From the NCBI GenBank assembly GCA_964352215.1, contig CAYGRE010000011.1, positions 1-64,000 of the forward strand: a stretch of 64,000 nucleotides of DNA, in the 5' to 3' direction. The notes under the pieces were generated by a model that was given only the letters and a program-made list of their open reading frames with translations, did not search any database and had not been told where the DNA came from. Position 1 is the stretch's first letter. Every line of letters starts with the position of its first letter. Both the position numbers and the translations under genes were made by a program. Shown here piece after piece: positions 8,975 to 16,579 of this stretch. Origin of the DNA: CAWUKT01 sp964352215. Its GTDB lineage: Bacteria > Bacteroidota > Bacteroidia > J057 > JADKCL01.

Positions 8975-9757
8975 TTACCACTCCAATTTATCTTTGTTCA
9001 AAAATGCTGCGATGCCCCGCTGGCAATCTTCAGTTCCTCTTGCGTGGGCGTTCATTTTGGAAGCAAACCGCAATGCATCCACCACCGGAAAGGTCTGAAT
9101 GTCACCGATCATCTTTTTGGTCAGCTGCATGGAGGAAGAGGAATTCTGGCTGCAAAGTGCGAGGGCAAAGCCCCGTACATAATCCTGGATTTCTTCTGCG
9201 GGAATGATTTTATTGATCATATTATAATTGACCGCGGTTTCGGCAGTTATGATCTCACCTCCAAGCAGTAACTCCTTGGCTCTCAATTCTCCACATTTAC
9301 GAATCAGGAAAATCATCACAATGGCAGGGACGAATCCGATACGCACTTCTGTATATCCGAATTTGGCAGTGGGAACTGAGAAGGAAAAATCGCAAACTGT
9401 GGCGAGGCCGGCACCACCTGCGACGGCTGCTCCTTCGATCTGGGCGATCACAACCTTGGGACTGCGGTAGATGGCCAGGAAGAGCTCCATCAAGTGGTTG
9501 GAGTCTTTGAGGTTGTCCTCCAGACTGTACTGTTGCAATTGCTTGAGGAAATCCAGATCGGCACCCGCACAAAAAGCTTTGCCATTGGCTTTTAAAACAA
9601 TCACTTTCACATTTCCGTCCTGCTCAGCGGCGTAAAACGCCTTGCGGAGTTCAGTTACCATCTGGAAATTCAGCGCATTGCGTTTCTCGGGACGGTTCAA
9701 GGTGATAAATCCTATGCGGTCAGAGACCTCGTACTCAACCAGATTGTTTTGCTCCAT
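8975..9757 (-). CDS. Enoyl-CoA hydratase/isomerase family protein
   Basis: 260 residues, the standard crotonase length. Conserved features: NRPEKRNALNFQM, the CoA-binding G-K-A-F-C-A-G-A-D-L oxyanion region, and I-E-G-A-A-V-A-G-G-A-G-L. In place of the two glutamates typical of enoyl-CoA hydratase 1, the catalytic positions are not obviously both acidic, so hydratase, isomerase or methylglutaconyl-type activity all remain possible. It lies between ComEC (23-base overlap at its start) and HDAC copy 2 (9-base gap), so it is part of the same run of genes. Likely role in fatty-acid or branched-chain amino-acid degradation. Confidence 0.92.
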   Translation of the reverse strand: MEQNNLVEYEVSDRIGFITLNRPEKRNALNFQMVTELRKAFYAAEQDGNVKVIVLKANGKAFCAGADLDFLKQLQQYSLEDNLKDSNHLMELFLAIYRSPKVVIAQIEGAAVAGGAGLATVCDFSFSVPTAKFGYTEVRIGFVPAIVMIFLIRKCGELRAKELLLGGEIITAETAVNYNMINKIIPAEEIQDYVRGFALALCSQNSSSSMQLTKKMIGDIQTFPVVDALRFASKMNAHARGTEDCQRGIAAFLNKDKLEW

Positions 9758-11273
9758 GGCGGAAAGATAAATAAGAAATTTTTGGATTCCTGAACCATTT
9801 GAGGATCAGTTTCCAACTCCACACCCCTGAAATGAGGAGTATGATACTGATCAGAGTGCAAAAACCAGGGTCGTAGAAGGAGATTCGGTTCATCTCTGAT
9901 CCCGGTAGCTTTCCGATCCAGGCACTGATGGATGTGATGACCCACAACCAGAAATCCATAATGCCAAAGAGGACCGAGTTCAAGCCGGGAACCCAAATGA
10001 GGCAGGTTCCGATTACGCCCACGTTGACTACCAGTGCTACGAGTGGAAGGAGGAGGGCATTGGCAATCAGGAAATAGGTGGGGAAGGTTCCAAAATGCCA
10101 GAAGATCAACGGTGCTGTGAATACTTGTGCTGAAATGCAGACGGCAATAGAATCAAAAGTGCCAGGTTTTAATTTTGAGAACCGCTGGTGAAGGGCTGCT
10201 GTTAACAAAGGAGTGAGAAGCATAATGCCAGCTACAGCACTGAAGGACAGTTGGAAACCAACCTGGAAAAGTGAACGTGGGTCTATGACCAGCAGGAGCA
10301 AAGCGGTTGTCGCCAGCAAGTTCAGACCATTGGTTTCCTGAAAGAAAAGTTTGCCCAGGCTGATCATGGAAATCATCAAAACAGCCCTGCAGACGGAGGG
10401 ACTTGCCCCGGTGATAAAAGCATACGCAGCCAGAATTATGATCGTAATGATGGTCCGGGTGGCTTTCCCCATCGGGAGACGGTCCAGAAAAGAAAGCAGG
10501 GAGTTGAGAAAGAGGTAGACAATTCCAATATGCAGGCCCGATATCGCCAGAATATGGCTGAGACCAGATTTTCTAAATGCCTCCTTGGTTTCCTGGCTAA
10601 TTCCTGTTCGGTCCCCCAGGAGCATGGCGACGGCCAGGCCTCCGATCTCCTGGTCCGGCATTCTTTGGTGGATATTGTTTTTCAGTTGTTCCCGCCACTT
10701 TAGCGCCTGGCCCTTCAGACTCCACTGTCGGTTGACCTTCTCAAATGACCTGGCTCGAGCGGTAGCGAAAATATCCTGGTTCTGTAGGTATTTTTGGTAA
10801 CTGGGATACTTGTCCGGCAAGGGCCGAAAATTCATTTCCACATGGATAATATCACCATATCTGGGGGTGAAATTGATATAGTTGTAATAGGTGAGCACCT
10901 TTCCGCAAACCTGAGTTTCCGTATCAACAGCCTTCAAGCACTCCAAAACGATCTTTTTTCCATATTGGGTCTCCTTTTCTTCACCCATGACCCTTGCTTC
11001 AACCATGAGGGTGCAGCCCAGCAGACCGGAAATATGGTTGCCCGGTTTTTCCTGTCGGATCACCCCCATGGCGCTGCCAATGGCCATAAATGATCCCAAT
11101 AAGCCAATATTGAAAAGAATTTCCCACCGGGGAGATATCCTTTTTCTGGAGAAATAATAGGAGAATAAGAGGAGGGGGGGGAAGGAGTAGATGAGCCAGC
11201 AAATCGCGCCTGGGGCTTCTTCTGCAAGGATAATACCGAGTAGGAAAGCGATACAAATCAGAATAATGGGCAT
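9735..11273 (-). CDS. comEC: ComEC/Rec2-family DNA-uptake membrane protein, short form
   Basis: 512 residues with many hydrophobic segments. The N-terminal part matches the DUF4131 OB-like region, and the signature GLSHILAISGLHIGI opens the competence membrane domain (about 225-470). The protein ends soon after the last membrane segment: no C-terminal metallo-beta-lactamase nuclease domain is present, unlike full-length ComEC of many bacteria. In competent species ComEC forms the inner-membrane channel for single-stranded DNA. The 3' end overlaps the enoyl-CoA hydratase gene by 23 bases. Whether the organism is naturally transformable cannot be judged from this gene alone. Confidence 0.88.
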   Translation of the reverse strand: MPIILICIAFLLGIILAEEAPGAICWLIYSFPPLLLFSYYFSRKRISPRWEILFNIGLLGSFMAIGSAMGVIRQEKPGNHISGLLGCTLMVEARVMGEEKETQYGKKIVLECLKAVDTETQVCGKVLTYYNYINFTPRYGDIIHVEMNFRPLPDKYPSYQKYLQNQDIFATARARSFEKVNRQWSLKGQALKWREQLKNNIHQRMPDQEIGGLAVAMLLGDRTGISQETKEAFRKSGLSHILAISGLHIGIVYLFLNSLLSFLDRLPMGKATRTIITIIILAAYAFITGASPSVCRAVLMISMISLGKLFFQETNGLNLLATTALLLLVIDPRSLFQVGFQLSFSAVAGIMLLTPLLTAALHQRFSKLKPGTFDSIAVCISAQVFTAPLIFWHFGTFPTYFLIANALLLPLVALVVNVGVIGTCLIWVPGLNSVLFGIMDFWLWVITSISAWIGKLPGSEMNRISFYDPGFCTLISIILLISGVWSWKLILKWFRNPKISYLSFRHGAKQSG

Positions 11274-11355
11274 GAGTCTTATTATTTGGACTCACCCAAA
11301 GTCAGTCAAACTGTCTTATTCTGGAGGGAAATATTTTTAAAAAGGTAACGGCAAA

Positions 11356-11802
11356 CTAGGCTTTTGGGAAGACCATTCTCTGATGCGGGATGTCAGAAAC
11401 GGGGTAGGGGTCTCCGTCTTTGATGAATCCATACCGTTCGTAAAAAGGAACCACATCACCATGGGCTTCCAGAAAAACTTCCATGCCCAGGCCAGTGACC
11501 TGAGGAAGAATGGTTTCGAGCAGTTGGCGGCCAACTCCTTGCGCCCGGTATTCAGGCAAGACTGCGAATCGCTCCAATTTGATTTTCCGGCCGAGGGTGA
11601 CCCGCCAACGTGCAGTTCCCACCGGTTTGTCATCGACAAAAGCCAAAAAGTGATTGGCAATGTGGTCAAAGCCATCAATATCAGCTTCTTCGGGTAGATT
11701 AAGCTCCTTTTGGAGTACTTTGGCACGCAATTCGAATACGGTGTCAAAGTCTCTGTCAGATTCAACAAGTATGATCAAAGCGGTAACGAGTGATTGATTC
11801 AT
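11356..11802 (-). CDS. GNAT-family N-acetyltransferase
   Basis: 148 residues. The acetyl-CoA-binding motif A is R-A-Q-G-V-G-R-Q-L-L, following strand 4 'KLERFAVLPEYR', and a closing 'GFIKDGDPYPVSDIPHQRM' segment is typical of the ElaA/YjcF-type subgroup. It lies divergently from topA with a 133-base gap that contains the topA promoter. Substrate unknown. Confidence 0.88.
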   Translation of the reverse strand: MNQSLVTALIILVESDRDFDTVFELRAKVLQKELNLPEEADIDGFDHIANHFLAFVDDKPVGTARWRVTLGRKIKLERFAVLPEYRAQGVGRQLLETILPQVTGLGMEVFLEAHGDVVPFYERYGFIKDGDPYPVSDIPHQRMVFPKA

Positions 11803-11874
11803 TAGCCTGCAAATCTAACTAAAAGAAACTAAGGTTTCAGGCAGGATGATGACCGGAGAACTTGGGGGTTGGGG

Positions 11875-11903
11875 TTGCATCCCTAAAAAATTGTGTAATA
11901 TTG
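11875..11903 (+). promoter_or_regulatory. Probable topA promoter
   Basis: TTG at 11875, 18 bases, then TAATATTG at 11896-11903, a 7/8 match to the bacteroidete TAnnTTTG -7 box. It ends 32 bases before the topA ATG. Confidence 0.6.
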
Positions 11904-11935
11904 CGGCGAACTGACAGGAAGCGGAAAAGACACTT

Positions 11936-14257
11936 ATGGGCAAGAAAAACCTGATGATCGTAGAATCGCCTGCCAAGGCTAAGACCATTGAAAAGTACCT
12001 CGGTGAGGACTTTATCGTTAAAGCCAGCTTTGGCCACGTGCGCGATCTTCCCAAATCGGATGATGCGATAGATGTAGAACACGGCTTCAATCCCAAGTAT
12101 GAAGTACTTGCGGACAAAAAAGACGTGATCAAAGAATTAAAAAAATTAGCCAAGGAGGCCGAGGTTGTCTGGTTAGCAACGGATGAGGACCGTGAGGGGG
12201 AGGCTATATCATGGCACCTGGCTGAAGTATTGGGCCTGGACCCGGCGACTGCTAAAAGGGTGGTATTCAATGAGATTACCAAAACAGCAGTAACCAATGC
12301 GGTGGCAAAGCCAAGGCTGATCAATATTGATCTGGTCAATGCCCAGCAAGCCCGCAGAGTGCTTGACCGGCTGGTTGGATTCAAATTGAGCCCACTCCTC
12401 TGGTCTAAAATTAAAACAGGTTTATCTGCCGGCCGCGTTCAGTCAGTTGCGGTTCGTGTGATTGTAGAGCGCGAACGCGAAATTATGGCCTTTGAGTCTA
12501 GCTCTGCCTTCCGCGTGAGAGCCGAATTTGACCTGGGCAAAGGAGTGGTGCTTGAAGCAGATTTGAAGCAGCGTTTCTCTGAAGAAGAGGATTTGCAAAA
12601 CTTCCTTCAATCATGCATTGGGGCTGAATATGTCATCTCCAAACTGGAAACCAAGCCGGGAAAGAAGAGCCCGGCCGCTCCTTTTACGACTTCTACCCTT
12701 CAGCAGGAAGCCAGCCGCAAATTGAGTTTTTCAGTTGCCCAAACGATGCGGGTAGCCCAGGGACTCTATGAAGCTGGTTTTATCACCTATATGCGTACCG
12801 ATAGCAACAATTTGTCTGAGTTCGCTATCAACCAGGCAGGGGAGGTAATCAGCGACCTGTTTGGTCCTGAATACCACGAACCACGTAAATACAAGAGTAA
12901 AAATTCCAGTGCCCAGGAAGCTCACGAAGCGATCCGGCCTACAGATATGAGCCAGGCTGACCTCGGCAAAGATTCTGCCGAACAGCGACTTTATGATCTG
13001 ATTCGCAAGCGTACGTTGGCCAGCCAGATGGCAAATGCCATCACTGAGAAAACAACTGCTACCATTGGCATCTCATCCAGCCCTGAATTATTCGTAGCCT
13101 CGGGTGAGGTTCTCAAGTTTGAAGGCTTCCTGAAGGTGTACATTGAAGGCAAGGACGATGAAGATGATGATGATGCCGCTCCAGAGGGTGTACTTCCTCC
13201 CCTCAATGAAGGTCAGGTCCTTGATCTGAATCAAATCGTTGGCAGGGAACGCTTCACCAACCATCCTCCCCGCTATACTGAGGCGAGTCTGGTCAAGAAG
13301 TTAGAAGAACTTGGAATCGGGCGGCCGTCTACTTATGCACCTACCATTTCTACCATTCAGCGGAGAAATTATGTCAGCAAGGAAACCAGGGACGGTACAG
13401 AGCGGAGCTATCGTATCCATAAGCTTGCCGATGACGAAATCAAGGCTACCCAAGGATCTGAGATTACCGGTGCGGAGAAGAATAAGCTGTTTCCCACAGA
13501 TCTGGGCATGATGGTCACAGATTTCCTGATTGATTATTTTCCCGCAGTCCTCGACTATTCTTTCACGGCTAAAGTGGAAGAAGAATTTGATGAGATCGCC
13601 GCCGGTGGAAAAGCCTGGAACCAGATGATCCAGGGATTTTACGGAGATTTCAGTGCCAAGGTGATTGATACCAAAGCCAATGCTGACAGGGTCAACAAAG
13701 AGCTTATTCTGGGAACTGATCCCAAGACTGGTAAACGCCTTTCGGTGCGCTTTGGAAAGTATGGTCCCTTTGCTCAGATTGGTGATCAGGATGATCCCGA
13801 CAAAAAATATGCTTCTTTGAGAAGCGACCAACGTCTGGAAACCATTACTGCTGAAGAGGCGTTGGAGCTCTTCAAGCTTCCCCGAATCCTTGGCCAAAAG
13901 GATGAAGTCGATATCAAAGTGAATATTGGACGTTTTGGGCCTTATGTCCAACTCGCTAAAAAATTCTATTCCATTCCCAAGGGAGAAGATCCCTATGAAG
14001 TAACATTGGAAAGAGCTCTGGAGATCATCGCAGCCAAAGATTTGGCTGATGCGAATAAGATCATCCATGAGTTCAATGAAGACGTTACGGTGCTAAATGG
14101 CCGCTGGGGCCCTTATATCAAAGCACATGGGAAAAACATCAAGATTCCCAAGGATACAGAGGCAAAAGACCTGACCCTCGAAGACTGCCTGAAGCTCTAT
14201 GAAGAGCAAAAGGACAAGCCAAAGGGACGCCGTGGTGCAGCCAAGAAGAAAAAATAA
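11936..14257 (+). CDS. topA: DNA topoisomerase I
   Basis: 773 residues. Relaxes negative supercoils by transient single-strand cleavage. The TOPRIM domain opens with MIVESPAKAKTIEKYLG and carries the DEDREGEA acidic motif; the active-site tyrosine is in GFITYMRTDS (about residue 285). The C-terminus has no four-cysteine zinc ribbons; instead it has repeated 'GRFGPY/GKYGPF/GRWGPY' modules (topoisomerase C-terminal repeats) and a lysine-rich tail PKGRRGAAKKKK, as usual in Bacteroidota. It stands first in a plus-strand run, 62 bases ahead of accD. Confidence 0.97.
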   Translation: MGKKNLMIVESPAKAKTIEKYLGEDFIVKASFGHVRDLPKSDDAIDVEHGFNPKYEVLADKKDVIKELKKLAKEAEVVWLATDEDREGEAISWHLAEVLGLDPATAKRVVFNEITKTAVTNAVAKPRLINIDLVNAQQARRVLDRLVGFKLSPLLWSKIKTGLSAGRVQSVAVRVIVEREREIMAFESSSAFRVRAEFDLGKGVVLEADLKQRFSEEEDLQNFLQSCIGAEYVISKLETKPGKKSPAAPFTTSTLQQEASRKLSFSVAQTMRVAQGLYEAGFITYMRTDSNNLSEFAINQAGEVISDLFGPEYHEPRKYKSKNSSAQEAHEAIRPTDMSQADLGKDSAEQRLYDLIRKRTLASQMANAITEKTTATIGISSSPELFVASGEVLKFEGFLKVYIEGKDDEDDDDAAPEGVLPPLNEGQVLDLNQIVGRERFTNHPPRYTEASLVKKLEELGIGRPSTYAPTISTIQRRNYVSKETRDGTERSYRIHKLADDEIKATQGSEITGAEKNKLFPTDLGMMVTDFLIDYFPAVLDYSFTAKVEEEFDEIAAGGKAWNQMIQGFYGDFSAKVIDTKANADRVNKELILGTDPKTGKRLSVRFGKYGPFAQIGDQDDPDKKYASLRSDQRLETITAEEALELFKLPRILGQKDEVDIKVNIGRFGPYVQLAKKFYSIPKGEDPYEVTLERALEIIAAKDLADANKIIHEFNEDVTVLNGRWGPYIKAHGKNIKIPKDTEAKDLTLEDCLKLYEEQKDKPKGRRGAAKKKK

Positions 14258-14319
14258 TCGGATTTTTATCCCCTGAGCTTTAAATTGTTAATAGAAATAA
14301 CAGTAAAAAGAGAGGATTT

Positions 14320-15165
14320 ATGAGCTGGTTTCAAAGGGTAAAAGAAGGAATTCTTACACGTACGGAAGATAAAACAGAGGCTCCTGATGGCATGTGGACG
14401 AAATGTCCGGAGTGCAAGAAGGTATGCCATCAGCGGGAATTGATTGAAAATGCCTTTACCTGTAACGCATGTAATTATCACTTTCGCATCAGTGCCGATG
14501 ACTACTTTGGCATTTTGTTCTCTCAGGATGAGCACGCACGAGAGCTGTTCACCAACCTGACATCTGCTGATCCGTTGGAGTTTGAGGACACAAAATCATA
14601 TCCGGATCGTTTGAAGCAGTCCATGGCGAAAACTTCCCTGCGAGATGCTATCCGCGTTGCTGAAGGTCAGATAGATGGCCAAAAGGTGGTGGTGGCTGCA
14701 ATGGACTTTAAGTTCATCGGTGGCAGCATGGGCTCGGTGATGGGAGAGATGCTCAGCCGTGCTGTGGACCATTGCCTTGAAACCCAGCAACCCTTTATGG
14801 TGATTTCCAAAAGTGGGGGAGCCCGTATGATGGAAGGTGCCCTTTCCCTTATGCAAATGGCCAAAGTAAGCGCTAAACTGGGTTTGCTTTCCCAGGCAAA
14901 GATTCCTTACCTCTCTTTGCTGACCGATCCAACCACTGGCGGTGTTACAGCAAGTTTTGCCATGCTGGGTGACTTGAACTTTTCTGAACCGGGAGCTTTG
15001 ATCGGATTTGCCGGCCCCCGCGTCATCAAGGAAACCATCGGCAAAGACCTCCCGAAAGGATTCCAACGGTCAGAATTTCTGGTCGAGCACGGCTTTCTGG
15101 ATTTTATTGTCCATCGCAGAGAACTCCGGGAGCGTGTCCATCAGCTGCTGAAAATGCTGAGTTAG
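14320..15165 (+). CDS. accD: Acetyl-CoA carboxylase carboxyltransferase beta subunit
   Basis: 281 residues. Transfers carboxyl from carboxybiotin to acetyl-CoA, with AccA, in the first step of fatty-acid synthesis. The N-terminal zinc ribbon is C-P-E-C...C-N-A-C (about 28-50); the crotonase-fold carboxyltransferase domain has SGGARMMEGALSLMQMAK and the oxyanion glycines of DPTTGGVTASFA. Length and motifs are normal. It is followed after two bases by a radical SAM gene, an unusual partner. Confidence 0.96.
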   Translation: MSWFQRVKEGILTRTEDKTEAPDGMWTKCPECKKVCHQRELIENAFTCNACNYHFRISADDYFGILFSQDEHARELFTNLTSADPLEFEDTKSYPDRLKQSMAKTSLRDAIRVAEGQIDGQKVVVAAMDFKFIGGSMGSVMGEMLSRAVDHCLETQQPFMVISKSGGARMMEGALSLMQMAKVSAKLGLLSQAKIPYLSLLTDPTTGGVTASFAMLGDLNFSEPGALIGFAGPRVIKETIGKDLPKGFQRSEFLVEHGFLDFIVHRRELRERVHQLLKMLS

Positions 15166-15167
15166 CC

Positions 15168-16130
15168 TTGCGACTCTTCCGACATCCTATTCTGTGCAAT
15201 TACTATGTGACCTACAGGTGCAATGCCGCCTGTGACTTCTGCGATATTTGGGAAAAGCCTTCCCCTTACGTTACCCTTGAAAATGTCCGGGAGAACCTGA
15301 AAGCCTTGAAAAGGATGAAGGTCAGGGTGGTGGATTTTACTGGAGGAGAACCTCTGTTGCACCGCCAACTCCCTGAATTCCTCCAGATTGCCAAGTCCTT
15401 CGGATTTATCACCACAGTCACCACCAATACCCTGCTGTACCCAAAGTATGGACAGCTTATGAAGGGCTTGGTGGATATGCTGCATTTTTCCCTGGATTCA
15501 GTAGATGCTGACAAGCACAATGCCTCACGAAAGGTCGATTGTTATGATCACCTGATGCGTTCGGTCGAGTTGGCCAGGGAATGGGGAGAACATCCGGATA
15601 TCTTATTTACGGTTACACCTGAGAATATTCACGAGATACCGCAACTGTATCAGCAGTTTGTCTTGGACAAGGGGCTCATTGTCATCCTGAACCCGATCTT
15701 TTCTTACAATTCGGTGGGGGAGAATTTACCGGCATCGGATCTGGAAATACTTTCTTCATGGGGGAAAAGGCCCGGCATCTATCTGAATCAAGCCTTTTTA
15801 GATTTGCGGAAGGCGGGGGGAAACCATATCGATGATCCAATCTGTATTGCCGGGAGTAGTACGGTAGTCATTTCTCCAGAGAATGAGCTGATCCTTCCAT
15901 GTTACCACTTGGGAACCAAGTCATTCCCAATCCAGGGCGAACTTGAATCAGTCTACAACAGCAGCGAAGCACAGCAAATTATCGCTCAGGAAGGAAGGCT
16001 TCCGGAGTGTGAGGGTTGTGTCGTGAACTGTTATATGGAACCCTCCATGAGCATGCAGACCAGTCCTTATTTTCTCAGCTCTTTGAGGTCTACCTTGAAG
16101 TACAGCCTGGAGAAATGGGTGTATGCTTAG
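15168..16130 (+). CDS. Radical SAM protein with C-terminal cysteine cluster
   Basis: 320 residues. The 4Fe-4S/SAM site is the C-x3-C-x2-C motif C-N-A-A-C-D-F-C (about residues 20-27), followed by a TIM-barrel half with 'VVDFTGGEPLLH' (the GGE SAM-binding motif). A second cysteine cluster near the end (C-E-G-C-V-V-N-C, plus earlier C-I-A and P-C-Y-H) resembles SPASM/twitch auxiliary-cluster domains used to modify peptides. The start is a TTG two bases after the accD stop; no ATG lies in the conserved N-terminus. No precursor peptide gene is visible nearby. Product unknown. Confidence 0.88.
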   Translation: MRLFRHPILCNYYVTYRCNAACDFCDIWEKPSPYVTLENVRENLKALKRMKVRVVDFTGGEPLLHRQLPEFLQIAKSFGFITTVTTNTLLYPKYGQLMKGLVDMLHFSLDSVDADKHNASRKVDCYDHLMRSVELAREWGEHPDILFTVTPENIHEIPQLYQQFVLDKGLIVILNPIFSYNSVGENLPASDLEILSSWGKRPGIYLNQAFLDLRKAGGNHIDDPICIAGSSTVVISPENELILPCYHLGTKSFPIQGELESVYNSSEAQQIIAQEGRLPECEGCVVNCYMEPSMSMQTSPYFLSSLRSTLKYSLEKWVYA

Positions 16131-16171
16131 CGAAAGAGGTTAGATGCGGGGGGTATATTGGGATAGCTTCA

Positions 16172-16211
16172 TTTATTTACTAGGAAAAACTGAGCTGTTC
16201 TTCTATATTTG
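16172..16211 (+). promoter_or_regulatory. Probable rpsO promoter
   Basis: TATATTTG at 16204-16211 matches the TAnnTTTG -7 box exactly. A T-rich TTTATTT lies at the -33 distance. About 45 bases remain to the rpsO start. Confidence 0.55.
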
Positions 16212-16257
16212 CAACTTGAAATAAAAGAAGAAAAAAAGTAATAGAATTATCATTAGT

Positions 16258-16533
16258 ATGTACCTGAACACAGAAGTAAAGAAAGAGATATTCAGTCGGT
16301 ACAGCCGGAATCAGAACGATGCGGACACAGGTTCACCAGAGGCACAAGTTGCCCTGTTTACTTACCGGATCAACCATCTGACCGAGCACCTGAGGTCGAA
16401 TAAGAAAGATGCATCTTCCCGTATGGGGCTGTTGAGACTGGTCGGTAAGCGCCGCCGTCTTCTTGATTACCTTATGAAGAAGGACATTATGCGCTACCGT
16501 GCACTTATCAAAGAATTGGGAATTAGGAAATAA
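16258..16533 (+). CDS. rpsO: 30S ribosomal protein S15
   Basis: 91 residues, full length. Binds 16S rRNA helices 20-22 and nucleates the platform of the small subunit. The signature GSPEAQVALFTYRINHLTEHL and the basic DKRRLLDYL-like helix (here KRRRLLDYLMKK) are intact. rpsO directly before pnp is the standard bacterial order. A terminator overlaps its last codons, so much of the transcription ends before pnp. Confidence 0.98.
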   Translation: MYLNTEVKKEIFSRYSRNQNDADTGSPEAQVALFTYRINHLTEHLRSNKKDASSRMGLLRLVGKRRRLLDYLMKKDIMRYRALIKELGIRK

Positions 16534-16550
16534 TTCCCAATTCTCTTTTT
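16513..16550 (+). terminator. Terminator overlapping the end of rpsO
   Basis: Perfect 13-bp stem (16513-16525 with 16531-16543), GGAAA loop, followed by a T-rich run. The rpsO stop codon lies in the stem, so translation to the end would disturb it; pnp is presumably read by read-through or its own promoter. Confidence 0.85.
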
Positions 16551-16579
16551 ATATCTATCCTATCCCAACACATTCTTAG

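Noticed and set aside
13301..14068. 255-codon frame antisense to topA
   Set aside because: Shadow frame over a complete housekeeping gene.
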